In this document: piece by piece, positions 1-8,980 of the stretch
How positions within the stretch are numbered: the stretch's first letter is position 1
Layout of the letters: every line of letters begins with the position of its first letter
Assembly: GCA_964499575.1 (NCBI GenBank)
Contig: CAZCLK010000024.1
Coordinates: 1 to 24,375, forward strand
Reading direction: 5' to 3'
Length of the DNA stretch: 24,375 nt
Origin: JAAYCT01 sp964499575
GTDB taxonomy: Bacteria > Bacillota > Clostridia > Saccharofermentanales > Saccharofermentanaceae
The notes under the pieces: generated by a model
The model's database searches: none
What the model was told of the DNA's origin: nothing
What the model saw: the letters and a program-made list of their open reading frames with translations, nothing else
Made by a program: the position numbers and the translations under genes

Positions 1-30
1 TATGCATAGAATCTCAACCCACACAAAAAT

Positions 31-103
31 AGCCACGGATTAACACGGATTACACGGAGTTTAAAACAATATCAATCCGTGTAATCCGTGTTAATCCGTG
101 GCT
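31..103 (-). repeat. Perfect 28-bp inverted repeat after prsT; possible terminator
   Basis: Arms at 31-58 and 76-103 are perfect reverse complements of 28 nt, separated by a 17-nt loop. Each arm is itself built from a short unit of the type ACACGGATTA, tandemly repeated. Read on the minus strand, which is the direction of prsT transcription, the hairpin is followed by a run of five T at 25-29, so it could act as a rho-independent terminator for the prs genes. A related copy lies at 3799-3868 and a 17-nt fragment at 2419-2435. The structure is directly visible. The terminator role is inference, and the element looks like a dispersed palindromic repeat that may have been co-opted. Confidence 0.85.
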
Positions 104-123
104 GCTTTTCGCACCCGATTGAA

Positions 124-2397
124 TCAGATCTGTTTCAGGATTTGCCGTGCTTCGTCGGCGCCCGCGAACTTTGAATCGAGGTCGAGTGCCTTTCGCAGCG
201 TCTGCTTCGCCAGCGTCCTATCGCCCTTTGCATGGTAGGCCATGCCGAGGCGGTAGTAATGCTGCGCTCTGGGTTGTCTCCGGTTGTTCACGCTGAAAAG
301 GAGCTGATCCACCGCCAGCGTGTAATTCTTCATCTTGTAATAGATCCACCCGAGCGTGTCGGCGATCTCGGGATTGTCCGGATCCTTCCTCCTGGCAGCC
401 CTGGCGAGGTTGAGAGCTTCCTCCAAACCCGTTCCGGCCTCGCTGAGCAGCCAGGCCAGGTTATTGTTGGCAGTCGTATTGTCCGGATCGAGTTTAAGAG
501 CTTTTCGATAATTTTCAATCGCGCCTGCGGTATCTTTGGACAACTGCAGGTAGTGCGCCTTCAGAAGGAAGGCTGACGGAAGCCTATCGTTCCTCGCGAT
601 CAACCGGTCCACTTCCTTGATGGCTTGCGGCAGGTTGTTGCGATCAGCATGGATGCTGCCGAGCAGCATGTAACTCTGAGAGTTCCGGGGATTAACCTCG
701 ATCGCCTTTCGAAATTCCGCTTCGGCTGCCGCCACGTCTCCTTTGGCTGCCAGTACCTGGCCGCGCAGCCTGTGGATTTCATCCTTCGGCGTGGATTTTT
801 GCTCCAGGCTATCCAACTCCGCAAGGGCGGCGTCGAATTTCCTGTCTCTGAGATGCAGGTAGAGAATGTCGTTGATAGCCATGACGAAACGCGGATCAAT
901 CTCCACGGCCTTGCGGAAGCGATTCATGGCCGATGCGTACTCGGCCTGCATCGTTTCCACCGTACCCAACCGATGCCAGTACTGAGCGTTCTGCGGCTGC
1001 ATCTGGCACAGCCGCAGCCATTCCTCTTTTGACTCGGCCCACTTGCCGGAGGCGCGCAGCGCCTCGGCGCGAGCGCCGATGGCGTCCTCATTATTGGGCA
1101 TTACCGTCAGGACTTCGTCGGCCATCTTCAGGGCCTCCTGGGGCCGATTCCTCATTGCCAGCAGTTTGGCATAGGCGCCGCGGGCCGGCACGTACCCGCT
1201 GTTTCGCCGCATGGCTTCTTTAAGCGCGGCTTCCGAGGCAGCCAGGTCTCCGCGCATCAGGAGGAGATTGGCTTTTTCCAGATTTGCCCGCGAGAGGGAG
1301 CCATCCAGTTTTATTGCAGATTCAAACTCGGTCATCGCCTTGTCGTATTCCTGGCGGCGGCGGTAGATAGTCCCCTGCAGCAAATGTGCCTGAGCGTCAT
1401 TATTGTTGACAGCCAGAATATCCTTAATCCTTTCTTCTGCCTTGGTGTCGTTTTTACTGCTTACATCGATTTCCGCCAGGCGCAGAAGCGCTTCACGATC
1501 GCCTTTGTGAATCGTAAGCAGTTCGGTTAGAGCATCGATGCCTTTGTCGGTATTTCCGGTCCTGAGGTAAAAATTTGCCAGCCCCCATCGCGGTTCCCGG
1601 TCTTTTGGATTGCGCTCAATCGCCCGCCGGAAAACATTTTCCGCCCCGGCCGGTTTCCCGGCGGCCATGTAAAAGCTTGACAAAGCGTTGACGCTGCGCG
1701 GATCGGCCGGCGCCATATCAAATGCCTTCTTAAGTTGGTTTTCTGTTTCCTGGAGCCTCCCGGTCGAGGCATAAAATGACGCGATTGCCAGGTAGGGCTG
1801 AATCTCGTCGGGATGGTCTTCCATAGCTTTTTTGAAGGTCGTTTCCGCGAGCGCAGGCTTTTTCGTGTTCAATTGCACTGCAGCCAGATTCATCGTTGCC
1901 TTCAGGTTTTTGGGATCGAGCGAAAGCGCCTTTTCATAATACGACAGGGCTTTTTCGAAATCTTTCTGGCCTGCGAATGCATTGCCCAGAAGAACCATCG
2001 CGTCGACATTGGACGGTTCGAGTTGAAGAACGGCTTCCGCATTCTCCTGAACCTGCTTGAATGTTACGGGATTTTGAGTTGCTGCGAGGAGTTGGTATTC
2101 GCCCAGTCTCAGCCTTGCGGCGACGTTTTTGCCGTCGAGCTTTACCACCTGCTGGTATGTCGCGATGGCGTCCCGGTGATTCCCCAACTGCTGAAAAGCC
2201 TGTGCAATGCCGAGGTAGCTGGGGATATGCCCTCCGTCGGCGCGAATGGCATTCTGGAACTCGATCGAGGCTTCTTCGTACTTCTTTGCCTCCATATATT
2301 TCTGCGCACTCGCGAAATACTTGTCCCTCTCCGCCATCGGATCCTTGCTGCATCCCGCCATCAAAGCCAAGAGAACCAACACGGCCAGCTTTTTCAT
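124..2397 (-). CDS. prsT: PEP-CTERM system TPR-repeat lipoprotein PrsT
   Basis: A predicted outer-membrane or periplasmic lipoprotein of 757 residues. The N-terminus is a short signal peptide with a lipobox ending LALMAGC (Cys16), followed by about 20 tetratricopeptide repeats covering the rest. The repeats show the usual signature, for example YYEKALSLDPKN and FRKAIEVNPRNSQ. The start at 2397 is chosen because an AAGGA Shine-Dalgarno sequence lies 8 nt upstream and because it puts the lipobox in the right place. An in-frame start at 2511 would add 38 charged residues overlapping prsR. This type of lipoprotein accompanies the PrsK/PrsR pair in exosortase EPS loci, and its exact role is not settled in the family. 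It is somewhat shorter than the roughly 900 residues I associate with PrsT. The prsR stop lies 38 nt upstream, so co-transcription is likely. Confidence 0.88.
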   Translation of the reverse strand: MKKLAVLVLLALMAGCSKDPMAERDKYFASAQKYMEAKKYEEASIEFQNAIRADGGHIPSYLGIAQAFQQLGNHRDAIATYQQVVKLDGKNVAARLRLGEYQLLAATQNPVTFKQVQENAEAVLQLEPSNVDAMVLLGNAFAGQKDFEKALSYYEKALSLDPKNLKATMNLAAVQLNTKKPALAETTFKKAMEDHPDEIQPYLAIASFYASTGRLQETENQLKKAFDMAPADPRSVNALSSFYMAAGKPAGAENVFRRAIERNPKDREPRWGLANFYLRTGNTDKGIDALTELLTIHKGDREALLRLAEIDVSSKNDTKAEERIKDILAVNNNDAQAHLLQGTIYRRRQEYDKAMTEFESAIKLDGSLSRANLEKANLLLMRGDLAASEAALKEAMRRNSGYVPARGAYAKLLAMRNRPQEALKMADEVLTVMPNNEDAIGARAEALRASGKWAESKEEWLRLCQMQPQNAQYWHRLGTVETMQAEYASAMNRFRKAVEIDPRFVMAINDILYLHLRDRKFDAALAELDSLEQKSTPKDEIHRLRGQVLAAKGDVAAAEAEFRKAIEVNPRNSQSYMLLGSIHADRNNLPQAIKEVDRLIARNDRLPSAFLLKAHYLQLSKDTAGAIENYRKALKLDPDNTTANNNLAWLLSEAGTGLEEALNLARAARRKDPDNPEIADTLGWIYYKMKNYTLAVDQLLFSVNNRRQPRAQHYYRLGMAYHAKGDRTLAKQTLRKALDLDSKFAGADEARQILKQI

Positions 2398-2418
2398 CGT
2401 GTGTTTCCTTTTTCGTGC

Positions 2419-2435
2419 AATTCGTGGCTGCTTTT
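2419..2435. repeat. Fragment of the prs-associated palindromic repeat
   Basis: These 17 nt match the end of the right arm and the flanking bases of the repeats at 31-103 and 3799-3868 (AATTCGTGGCTGCTTTT against AATCCGTGGCTGCTTTT, 16 of 17). The fragment abuts the prsR stop codon at 2436-2438 and fills about half of the prsR-prsT gap. The identity is seen directly. Calling it a remnant is inference, because 17 nt is short. Confidence 0.6.
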
Positions 2436-3785
2436 TTATTTCCTCGATATCCCGAGTCTGTCGATCAGTTCGTAAAGCGAAGACCGCGCAATCTGCAGTT
2501 CGTCTGCGCATTTTGTGAGATTGCCCCGATTTCTGGCAATCGCCCTCTGGATCAGTTCCCGTTCGATCGCCTCGCGCGCCTTGTTCAGTCCCATACCTTC
2601 ATATTGCCCGTTTTCGCCATCCAGGGAGAGATCCTTCAGGGTGATCTGCCTTCCCTCCGCCATGATGACGGCCCGCCGAAGCTTGTTTTCCAGTTCACGC
2701 ACATTGCCCGGCCAGTGATACATTTCCATCGCCTGCAGGGCCTTCTTGCTGAACGTCAGCGATTTCTTGTATTCTTCCGAGAGTTGCCGGAGCAGCGACT
2801 CGGCCAGGAGCGCTACGTCGCCGTTTCGGTCGCGCAGCGGCGGCAGGGGGATCGCCACAACCCCTATGCGGTAATACAGGTCTTCGCGGAAGCGTCCCTC
2901 GGCCATCTCCTTGCGCAGGTCGGCGTTCGTCGCGCAGATCACGCGGACGTCCAGGCTGATCTGCCGTCGCCCGCCGACGCGCTCGATGGTGTGTTCCTGT
3001 AAAAACCGCAGCAGTTTGACCTGAAGGGCCGGAGTGATTTCGCCGATTTCGTCGAGGAAGAGAGTGCCCTTGTTTGCCAGCTCAAAGCGCCCTTCGCGCA
3101 GGATGTGGGCTCCGGTGAAGGACCCTTTCTCGTGCCCGAAAAGCTCGCTTTCCAGCAGGCTTTCGGGTATGGCTCCGCAGTTGATGGCGGCGAACGGCCC
3201 GTTCTTCCTCGGGCTCAGCCGATGAATGGCGCGCGCCGTCAGTTCCTTGCCCGTCCCGCTTTCTCCGGAGATGAGCACCGAAGCATCCGTGCCGGCCACC
3301 TTGCGGATGTTCTGGAAGACGGCCTGCATTTTGTCGCACCGGCCGATCATGCCTTCGAAGCCGTCGGCGGCAGTGGAAGTCTGCTCCCGGTTCAGCCGTT
3401 CGAGGCCGGACACATAAACCGCACGGCCGATGACGGCCTTCAGCGCCTCCATGTCCACCGGCTTGCAGAAGAAGTCGTAGGCGCCCCGGGCTATGGCGTC
3501 GAGGGCGTTCTGGTGGTCGTCCTGGCCGGTGATGATCATGACCTTCAGCATTGGGTCGGCCTGCAGCATCTCGCCGAGAGCCCGGAATCCCTCGGTGGTA
3601 TCGCCCGCCGAGGGAGGCAACCCCAGGTCCAGCGTTACTACCGTCGGCCTCTCCCGTCCCAGGACTTCCAGGGCAGACGCACGGTCTTCCGCCAGATACA
3701 CCTCGTGGTTTGCCGCCAGCGCCCACTTCATCTGGTTCGCGACAAACTCGTCATCCTCGACAATCAATACTTTCGTTTGTTCCAT
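2436..3785 (-). CDS. prsR: PEP-CTERM system sigma-54-dependent response regulator PrsR
   Basis: A 449-residue NtrC-type activator. The N-terminal receiver domain has acidic residues in IVEDDEF and the likely phospho-acceptor Asp53 in TLDLGLPP. It is followed by a sigma-54 interaction AAA+ domain with Walker A GESGTGKE (about 173-180), the sigma-54 contact loop GSFTGA (about 220-225) and Walker B LFLDEIGE (about 241-248). A Fis-type helix-turn-helix ends the protein (NLTKCADELQIARSSLYELI). The start at 3785 (MEQTKVLIVED) is preferred to an in-frame GTG at 3803, because it places the receiver domain normally and the GTG lies inside a repeat. Its expected partner is PrsK, encoded immediately upstream. 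Such regulators activate sigma-54 promoters of EPS and PEP-CTERM protein genes. No clear -24/-12 site was found in this window. Confidence 0.92.
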   Translation of the reverse strand: MEQTKVLIVEDDEFVANQMKWALAANHEVYLAEDRASALEVLGRERPTVVTLDLGLPPSAGDTTEGFRALGEMLQADPMLKVMIITGQDDHQNALDAIARGAYDFFCKPVDMEALKAVIGRAVYVSGLERLNREQTSTAADGFEGMIGRCDKMQAVFQNIRKVAGTDASVLISGESGTGKELTARAIHRLSPRKNGPFAAINCGAIPESLLESELFGHEKGSFTGAHILREGRFELANKGTLFLDEIGEITPALQVKLLRFLQEHTIERVGGRRQISLDVRVICATNADLRKEMAEGRFREDLYYRIGVVAIPLPPLRDRNGDVALLAESLLRQLSEEYKKSLTFSKKALQAMEMYHWPGNVRELENKLRRAVIMAEGRQITLKDLSLDGENGQYEGMGLNKAREAIERELIQRAIARNRGNLTKCADELQIARSSLYELIDRLGISRK

Positions 3786-3798
3786 AAAACCATTACTT

Positions 3799-3868
3799 GC
3801 CACGGATTACACGGATTTCACTGGTTTAAAGCCAGTATCAATCCGTGTAATCCGTGTTAATCCGTGGC
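3799..3868. repeat. Palindromic repeat between prsK and prsR, overlapping the prsK 3' end
   Basis: A second copy of the element at 31-103. The left arm at 3799-3816 and the right arm at 3841-3868 pair over 18 nt, but the left arm lacks one 10-nt internal unit. An inner hairpin (ACTGG at 3820-3824 with CCAGT at 3832-3836) fills the loop. The element occupies nearly all of the 71-nt prsK-prsR gap and supplies the stop codon and last few codons of prsK. A hairpin here could modulate expression of prsR relative to prsK, but that is inference. Confidence 0.82.
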
Positions 3869-5842
3869 TGCTTTTAATACCACCTTGAAAGTCGAACCTT
3901 TTCCTTCCTCGCTGTCAACCTCGATGCGACCCTGGTGCGCCTCGACAATCATCTTGCAGTGAAACAGCCCTATTCCCATTCCCCGCTTCTTGGTGCTGCT
4001 GAAAGGCCGGAACAGCATATGGTCCATGAACTCTTTCGACATGCCGCAGCCGTCGTCGGTGACCGTCAGGATAGCCTGACGGTCATGCGCCGATGTCCCC
4101 ACCCGGATTCTACCCTTTCCATCGATAGCGTCAAAGGCGTTCATCACCAAATTTGTAATAACCTTTTGCATCTGTTCGGGATCAATCGAAAGCAGCGGCA
4201 ATTGGCCGAAATTCCTGTCGATTGTCGAGCGGGTGGATCTCTCCAAGTCTTTGAGGACAGAATCGGTCAGAGCATTCAAGTCCGTGGGCGCCGGCTTTAT
4301 CGTGATTTGCTTCAGCGAGGACAGGCGCTCGATGGTGGAATCGATTTTATCGACACTCTCGCGGATAAGGCGCAGCGCGTCTTCCCTGAATTCCGGATTG
4401 TCGAAATAGGCCGGCAGGTTCTGCATGGTCAGCGATAAACGCGAAGCGACATTCTTGAGGTCATGGGCTAAGAAGGCCGACACGTGTTGAAACGCCTGGA
4501 TTTCCTGTGCCTTCCGGAGGTTCTCCGTCAGGTTTATCTGAAGGATGCGTGCGGCGAGGTGCGCGGCGTAGGCGTTGAGAAGATCATGGTCTTCGAGGGA
4601 AAGAGGGGCATTGCCGACTCGGTCGTCGTTGAGCGTCAGGATGCCCACCAGTTGTCCGCCCGTTTGAAGGGGGACCACTGTGCGCATTTTATATTCTGCG
4701 AAATATTTCGGCTTTGACCGCATGATGTCCTCCGCCCACACGGACGGTTTTGCACGAAGATCCAGGGGCGCAGGGCTGTTTTCTGCGGCCCGAAGAAGCT
4801 GCGAAACGCTTTCGCCGCTCCGGTGCAAATCGGCTGCCTGCGCAGCCGTAAAGACGGTCGATCCGGCCAGGGAGAGCCGCTCTTTCGTATCGTCACAGAG
4901 CCAGATGTTCACCGAAAGGATGTTGAATGTTTTCGACAGGATCCTCGCGGTGACCGTGCAGATCCGGTCGATGTCGATCAGGGAATTGGTCCTTTCGGTC
5001 AGTTCCATCCAGGCCTTGCGGTAGTCGTGGAGAGGCCGCTTGAAATGCCGCGTGACGAAGCGTTTGATTCGCTCCTGGGTTCGGTCCGAAAGCAGCAGCA
5101 TCGCGAGTATCGCAAGGGCCAGCAACACGATCAGGGCATCGATGGGCAGCAGCCGGTCCGGGTCGAAATACCGGACCACGTAAGCCATGATCCCGAGCAG
5201 GACAAGGTATACGCTGACCAGCAGGGCGGTCAGGGAATACTGAATGGTCGTGCGCGAGAGATAGACGTCGACATTCAGATATTGCGAACGTGCCAGACCC
5301 CAGGCGAGGAAAATCCCGGCAACGATGAGCATGACGGGATGGATGACCGTCAGGGAAGGGTGAAGCTCGCTATAGATCATTGCCTGGCTGCTGATATAGA
5401 TCCAGGAGCCGCAGACGCAGGCCACGCCCAGAACGATGAACTTGATCTGCCAGCGGATATAGCCGACAGAAGCCCGCAGCGTTCGTTCCAGGTTTGTGAG
5501 GATGCAGACTGTAAACACGAGTATCAGGGCATAGAAGATTCTCTGGGAGTACACCGGGAGAAGCAATGCGGCAGCCGGCAGAACGAAAGAAGTGACAATG
5601 ATATATTTCCACATCGCCAGGTATTTCCGGTACTCCGCCCGCCCGAAGCTGAGGCTGAACATGAGCAGCAGTCCGGGCGCGAAGGCGAAGAATGCCGGAC
5701 GAACCCCGGCGAAAGCTTCCATCAATCCCAGCAGCGCCATTCCCCCGGCCAGACATCTGTTGGCAAACGACCGCCTGTCTTTTATGAGAATCAGCGCCGC
5801 CAGAAGGAAAGCAACGGCCGCGGCAAAATAGTAAAGAATCAT
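3857..5842 (-). CDS. prsK: PEP-CTERM system membrane histidine kinase PrsK
   Basis: A 661-residue sensor kinase. The N-terminal third (about 1-250) holds some eight hydrophobic membrane segments. A GAF-like region follows (about 280-435), ending in a segment typical of these kinases (PLQTGGQLVGILTLNDD). The transmitter has the phospho-acceptor His460 in FLAHDLKN, an N box NLVMNAFDA (564-572), and ATP-lid motifs DDGCG (596-600) and GMGIGLF (621-627). This architecture and the downstream prsR and prsT match the PrsK family of exosortase loci. The signal it senses is not known from the sequence. The start at 5842 gives a membrane segment beginning at residue 2, and no strong Shine-Dalgarno sequence precedes it. 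The last residues (AATD) and the stop lie inside the palindromic repeat at 3799-3868, so the native C-terminus has been replaced or extended. Confidence 0.9.
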   Translation of the reverse strand: MILYYFAAAVAFLLAALILIKDRRSFANRCLAGGMALLGLMEAFAGVRPAFFAFAPGLLLMFSLSFGRAEYRKYLAMWKYIIVTSFVLPAAALLLPVYSQRIFYALILVFTVCILTNLERTLRASVGYIRWQIKFIVLGVACVCGSWIYISSQAMIYSELHPSLTVIHPVMLIVAGIFLAWGLARSQYLNVDVYLSRTTIQYSLTALLVSVYLVLLGIMAYVVRYFDPDRLLPIDALIVLLALAILAMLLLSDRTQERIKRFVTRHFKRPLHDYRKAWMELTERTNSLIDIDRICTVTARILSKTFNILSVNIWLCDDTKERLSLAGSTVFTAAQAADLHRSGESVSQLLRAAENSPAPLDLRAKPSVWAEDIMRSKPKYFAEYKMRTVVPLQTGGQLVGILTLNDDRVGNAPLSLEDHDLLNAYAAHLAARILQINLTENLRKAQEIQAFQHVSAFLAHDLKNVASRLSLTMQNLPAYFDNPEFREDALRLIRESVDKIDSTIERLSSLKQITIKPAPTDLNALTDSVLKDLERSTRSTIDRNFGQLPLLSIDPEQMQKVITNLVMNAFDAIDGKGRIRVGTSAHDRQAILTVTDDGCGMSKEFMDHMLFRPFSSTKKRGMGIGLFHCKMIVEAHQGRIEVDSEEGKGSTFKVVLKAATD

Positions 5843-6188
5843 CTTCTGTGGATACTATCCCATTTTGTGTGGACTCGGGCGGCTTTTGCGGCAGTGCCTA
5901 TGAGCCCGAAGCTGAGGCGCGTGTGTGAGGCGGAAACGAAGGCAATGCTGGTGTTTGGAGCGATCTCTTTCCCGGTTGTGGGCATGCAATCTGTTTCAAG
6001 CCGTGCGATTCGAGGCGTTTGGGTAAAGCCTTATACCGAATGCCGACCCGAGATCAAATGGCAGATGAGATCTCCGGGTGGCGGACAGGCAATGCAGCAA
6101 CGGGAGCGGAACCTTGAGCGCACTAATATTTGCTGGCTGTTTTAGGATCTCCCTTATGCACAAAAAACGGCTGCAATGCAGGGAGTGG
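5843..6188. other. 346-nt intergenic region upstream of prsK
   Basis: No convincing gene was found here. Candidate frames in both directions lack homology that I recognise and lack ribosome binding sites. Because prsK starts at 5842 and the ligase gene ends at 6189, this gap should hold the prs promoter. A search by eye for a sigma-54 -24/-12 element reading towards prsK found only partial matches without the required GG and GC spacing. Confidence 0.5.
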
Positions 6189-7814
6189 CTAGAGTGCCGG
6201 GAGAGCGGAAGGCCACAACTGCCTGCAGGCGGTTTTGTCAATCTTGCCGCTCGTCTTTTTGGGCAAGGCCTTCAGAAACCTGACCTCGCTGGGAATCTTG
6301 AAATTCGGCAATGCCGCGATACAGTAGGACATGATGGTCTGCAGAGTGCAGTTGCCTGATTTAGGAACACAAAGTGCTGCGAGGCGATATCCGAGGAGTT
6401 CATCGGGCAAACCAAAAACGAGTGCCTCCACGAACAACTCCGAAGCCAGCAACCTGTCTTCAATTTCTTGTGGATTCAGGCGATGCCCCCCCACTTTTAT
6501 GAGATCGTCTTTTCGTCCCACAACGAAAAAGAATCCGTCATCATCCATGTATGCCTGGTCACCGGTATGATACCAGTTGTCTATCAGAACCTTTGCCGTG
6601 GCCTCGGGTTTTCTCCAATAACCCTGCATTATATTCGGGCCGCAGGCGCAGAGTTCTCCGACTTCTCCCTTTGCAGCCTCTCCCCCTTGATCGTTCAAAA
6701 CTTTCAGCGTTACACCCGGGATGGCCTTGCCGATAGAATCGATCTTTTCCTCAAGATTATCAGGATCAAGGTACGAAAGCCTGGCTGCGGCTTCCGTCGC
6801 GCCATACATAACAAAAAGTTTGGTATGTTTGGGCAGTATGCGGAGCAGCTCTTCTTTAATCGCTTTCGGCATGTGTCCGCCGGCCTGACTTACATATCGA
6901 AGCGTAACCAATTGATCCCTCATGGATTGCAGCGGCGAGCGGTGCACGAGATAGGCAAACGTCGACGGAACGCCTGAAAAGCCGGTCACTTTCTCTGCAA
7001 CCATCTGGTTCAGGACGGCGGCAGGAAATGCGAACTGATTATTGACGATAATCCGGGCACCCACGGCGAAATGGGTGTTCAGCAAAGATTTGCCCATGAC
7101 ATAGGAGAAAGGTAATACCACCATCTGAATATCTTCGGAGGTGAGTTGCAGATACTTGCATATGGAAAGTGTGTTTTCCACAATGTTTTGGTGGGACAGC
7201 ATAACGCCCTTGGGGCCCCCGGTGGAACCTGATGTGTATATGATGGATGCAAGGTCCGTTTCCTGCAAATCGCCGCACCGAACGTTATCCGCCTGCGATG
7301 CAGCAGGTTGTAGCGCTGTAGCGGAATTCTGCGAAGTGACGGAGTCAAAATCAGCAATCATCGTGGGTCCCGAATGCTCCAGGAAGGAGGGGGCGAGGGT
7401 ATTGTTCGAGCCTCTGGTCGATGAACGTTTTATGATCAGATCGCTAATCCCAAGGCTTAATATCTCCGGCAAAACGATAGTCTTTTCAAAACGGGAACTG
7501 GAAATCATGATTTTGGAGCCAAGGTCGGAAATCGCGTATCGCAAATCATCCGATTTCAAGTCGGCGTTCAGCGGAACCGCGACGGCCCCGGACTTCAGGA
7601 TTGCATAATAGGCAACGATGTAGTCGATCCCGTTTTGCATCATGAGAACGATACGGTCCGCTTTCTGCACCCCCTTCGATATCAGGAAAGACGCAAGACG
7701 GTTCGATTGCTCGTTAATATCCGAATAGGTAGCGCGGATCCGATCCGAGACTACTGCAACCTTGTGCGGATAATTAAGGGCACTCAATTCCAGGAAATGG
7801 TGTACCAGCGTCAT
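6189..7814 (-). CDS. AMP-forming acyl-CoA/acyl-ACP ligase, exosortase-locus type
   Basis: A 541-residue member of the ANL adenylate-forming superfamily. The core motifs are intact: the P-loop-like YTSGSTGGPKG at 193-203, MYGATE at 336-341, YHTGD at 415-419, GRKDDLIKVGG at 433-443 and the C-terminal lysine motif KKTSGKIDK at 519-527. The enzyme should activate a carboxylate as an adenylate and pass it to CoA or a phosphopantetheine carrier. The acyl carrier protein at 11170-11445 is the obvious candidate acceptor. Exosortase loci commonly encode such a ligase and this one is close in length and context, although the substrate cannot be read from the sequence. The stop of the PP-loop gene lies 26 nt upstream, so the two are probably co-transcribed. 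An insertion-like low-complexity stretch rich in Ser, Asn and Gln at about 130-180 separates two core regions. Confidence 0.87.
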   Translation of the reverse strand: MTLVHHFLELSALNYPHKVAVVSDRIRATYSDINEQSNRLASFLISKGVQKADRIVLMMQNGIDYIVAYYAILKSGAVAVPLNADLKSDDLRYAISDLGSKIMISSSRFEKTIVLPEILSLGISDLIIKRSSTRGSNNTLAPSFLEHSGPTMIADFDSVTSQNSATALQPAASQADNVRCGDLQETDLASIIYTSGSTGGPKGVMLSHQNIVENTLSICKYLQLTSEDIQMVVLPFSYVMGKSLLNTHFAVGARIIVNNQFAFPAAVLNQMVAEKVTGFSGVPSTFAYLVHRSPLQSMRDQLVTLRYVSQAGGHMPKAIKEELLRILPKHTKLFVMYGATEAAARLSYLDPDNLEEKIDSIGKAIPGVTLKVLNDQGGEAAKGEVGELCACGPNIMQGYWRKPEATAKVLIDNWYHTGDQAYMDDDGFFFVVGRKDDLIKVGGHRLNPQEIEDRLLASELFVEALVFGLPDELLGYRLAALCVPKSGNCTLQTIMSYCIAALPNFKIPSEVRFLKALPKKTSGKIDKTACRQLWPSALPAL

Positions 7815-7840
7815 TGGCTATAATCCAAAGAATGGTGTGG

Positions 7841-8881
7841 CTAAGCGCGAAATGGTTCCAGGCCCAATATCTCCCTTGCATAGGCAACCATGCCCGGGTC
7901 CTGGGGGGAGTAGATTTTATCGATGCCGTCCTTGCGCGACATAACGCCCTGTCGAACCATATTGGCGATCTCCATAACATATGGATGGAATTTGTGCCGC
8001 TCAAGATGGCAATAATTGGCAAAAGCATTCAGCAAGCAGTTGGTGGAATTTGAATCCGTATTGGCTGGTGGCTTCCATCCCATCGCCTCGATTTCAGCCA
8101 GTATCGCATTTTCATCGTAGGGGAAGAACGCAAGGGGATGAATATTATGGGGAAAGCTGTCTTTATAGATCTCGTAAAAGGATTCGGGGATAAGATAGGA
8201 ACTCAATTGCGATTGGAGATGAGCGGGGAAGCCAGTTTTGTATGCTTTTTGATTTTGCTTAATGAGGCTTGGATTGGTTTTCACAATCGCGGCTTGAATG
8301 GGAGCCTGTCCGGGAGACCAACCAAATGCAACCAACGGGATTCGGTATATAAGCGCCGTGCGCAGGACCAGACTCTTAACCAATCCGATGCAAGCGGTGC
8401 AAATGGCGCTGGCGCGCAACAGCGTGGCAGGGGAAAAGCTGTCATGCACTGCTGTTGACCTGAAGAGATCTTTCAGGATTGGCCAGGAGGGCCTGAAGGT
8501 TAAATGATCGATGCCGAGCCGGTCAACTATTGTTTTTATGTTTGAATGGGCGGTTGGCGAAATAAAATTATTGTCGAGGGTGATAGCCAGAATGCGAAGA
8601 TCGTACCTCTCTTTAAGGAGCTTAAGGGTATAGCTGGAATCCTTGCCGCCGCTGTATGCCATAATAGCATCATAGGTCGACTCGCCGCCTCTTCTGGCCT
8701 CAATGAGATCATCGAGCCTGCGGCGGTATTCTGCCGATACGACTGAACGATCGGTTTGAGCGGCCGCCTCCTGCCTGCAATAATTACACACCCGGTTATC
8801 ATCATAATTGATTCCTGGGAATGTTTCCGGAAGAATGCAGCGGCTGCAAATGAATTTGTCAATGGATTCATAGGGATTCAT
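7841..8881 (-). CDS. PP-loop N-acetyl sugar amidotransferase-like protein (WbpG/WbuX type)
   Basis: A 346-residue N-type ATP pyrophosphatase. The N-terminus carries a four-cysteine motif (Cys12, Cys15, Cys32, Cys35; CSRC then CNYC) of the kind that binds zinc in this family. The PP-loop SGGKDS follows at 77-82, and a second CxxC pair lies at about 161-164 (CTAC). Family members amidate or amidinate sugar carboxylates or N-acyl groups in O-antigen and EPS precursors, usually with ammonia from a HisH/HisF-like partner. No such partner is seen here, while a class II glutamine amidotransferase gene lies just upstream. The start at 8881 is chosen because GGGGAG precedes it by about 9 nt and it places the Cys motif at the usual position. 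An in-frame TTG at 8980 directly after the previous stop is the alternative. Confidence 0.82.
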   Translation of the reverse strand: MNPYESIDKFICSRCILPETFPGINYDDNRVCNYCRQEAAAQTDRSVVSAEYRRRLDDLIEARRGGESTYDAIMAYSGGKDSSYTLKLLKERYDLRILAITLDNNFISPTAHSNIKTIVDRLGIDHLTFRPSWPILKDLFRSTAVHDSFSPATLLRASAICTACIGLVKSLVLRTALIYRIPLVAFGWSPGQAPIQAAIVKTNPSLIKQNQKAYKTGFPAHLQSQLSSYLIPESFYEIYKDSFPHNIHPLAFFPYDENAILAEIEAMGWKPPANTDSNSTNCLLNAFANYCHLERHKFHPYVMEIANMVRQGVMSRKDGIDKIYSPQDPGMVAYAREILGLEPFRA

Positions 8882-8980
8882 ATAAAGGTACTCCCCAAAT
8901 AAGGCTGCGCGTTGGTTCGGACTCTGAAGCAAGGCATCAAAACACCGGATTTCACCGGGGCTGCAAAGTGCATGGTGCAA

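Noticed and set aside
31..103. CRISPR-like repeat
   Set aside because: The short internal units are tandem and palindromic with no spacers, and no cas genes are present.
5880..5960. Possible sigma-54 -24/-12 promoter before prsK
   Set aside because: Partial matches near 5891 and 5942 lack the conserved GG and GC at the required spacing.
4823..6145. 440-codon plus-strand open frame opposite prsK
   Set aside because: It lies antisense to a well-supported kinase gene, has a low-complexity charged composition and matches no family I recognise.
8882..8980. N-terminal extension of the PP-loop protein from TTG at 8980
   Set aside because: It would add 33 residues before the Cys motif without family support, while ATG 8881 has a good ribosome binding site.
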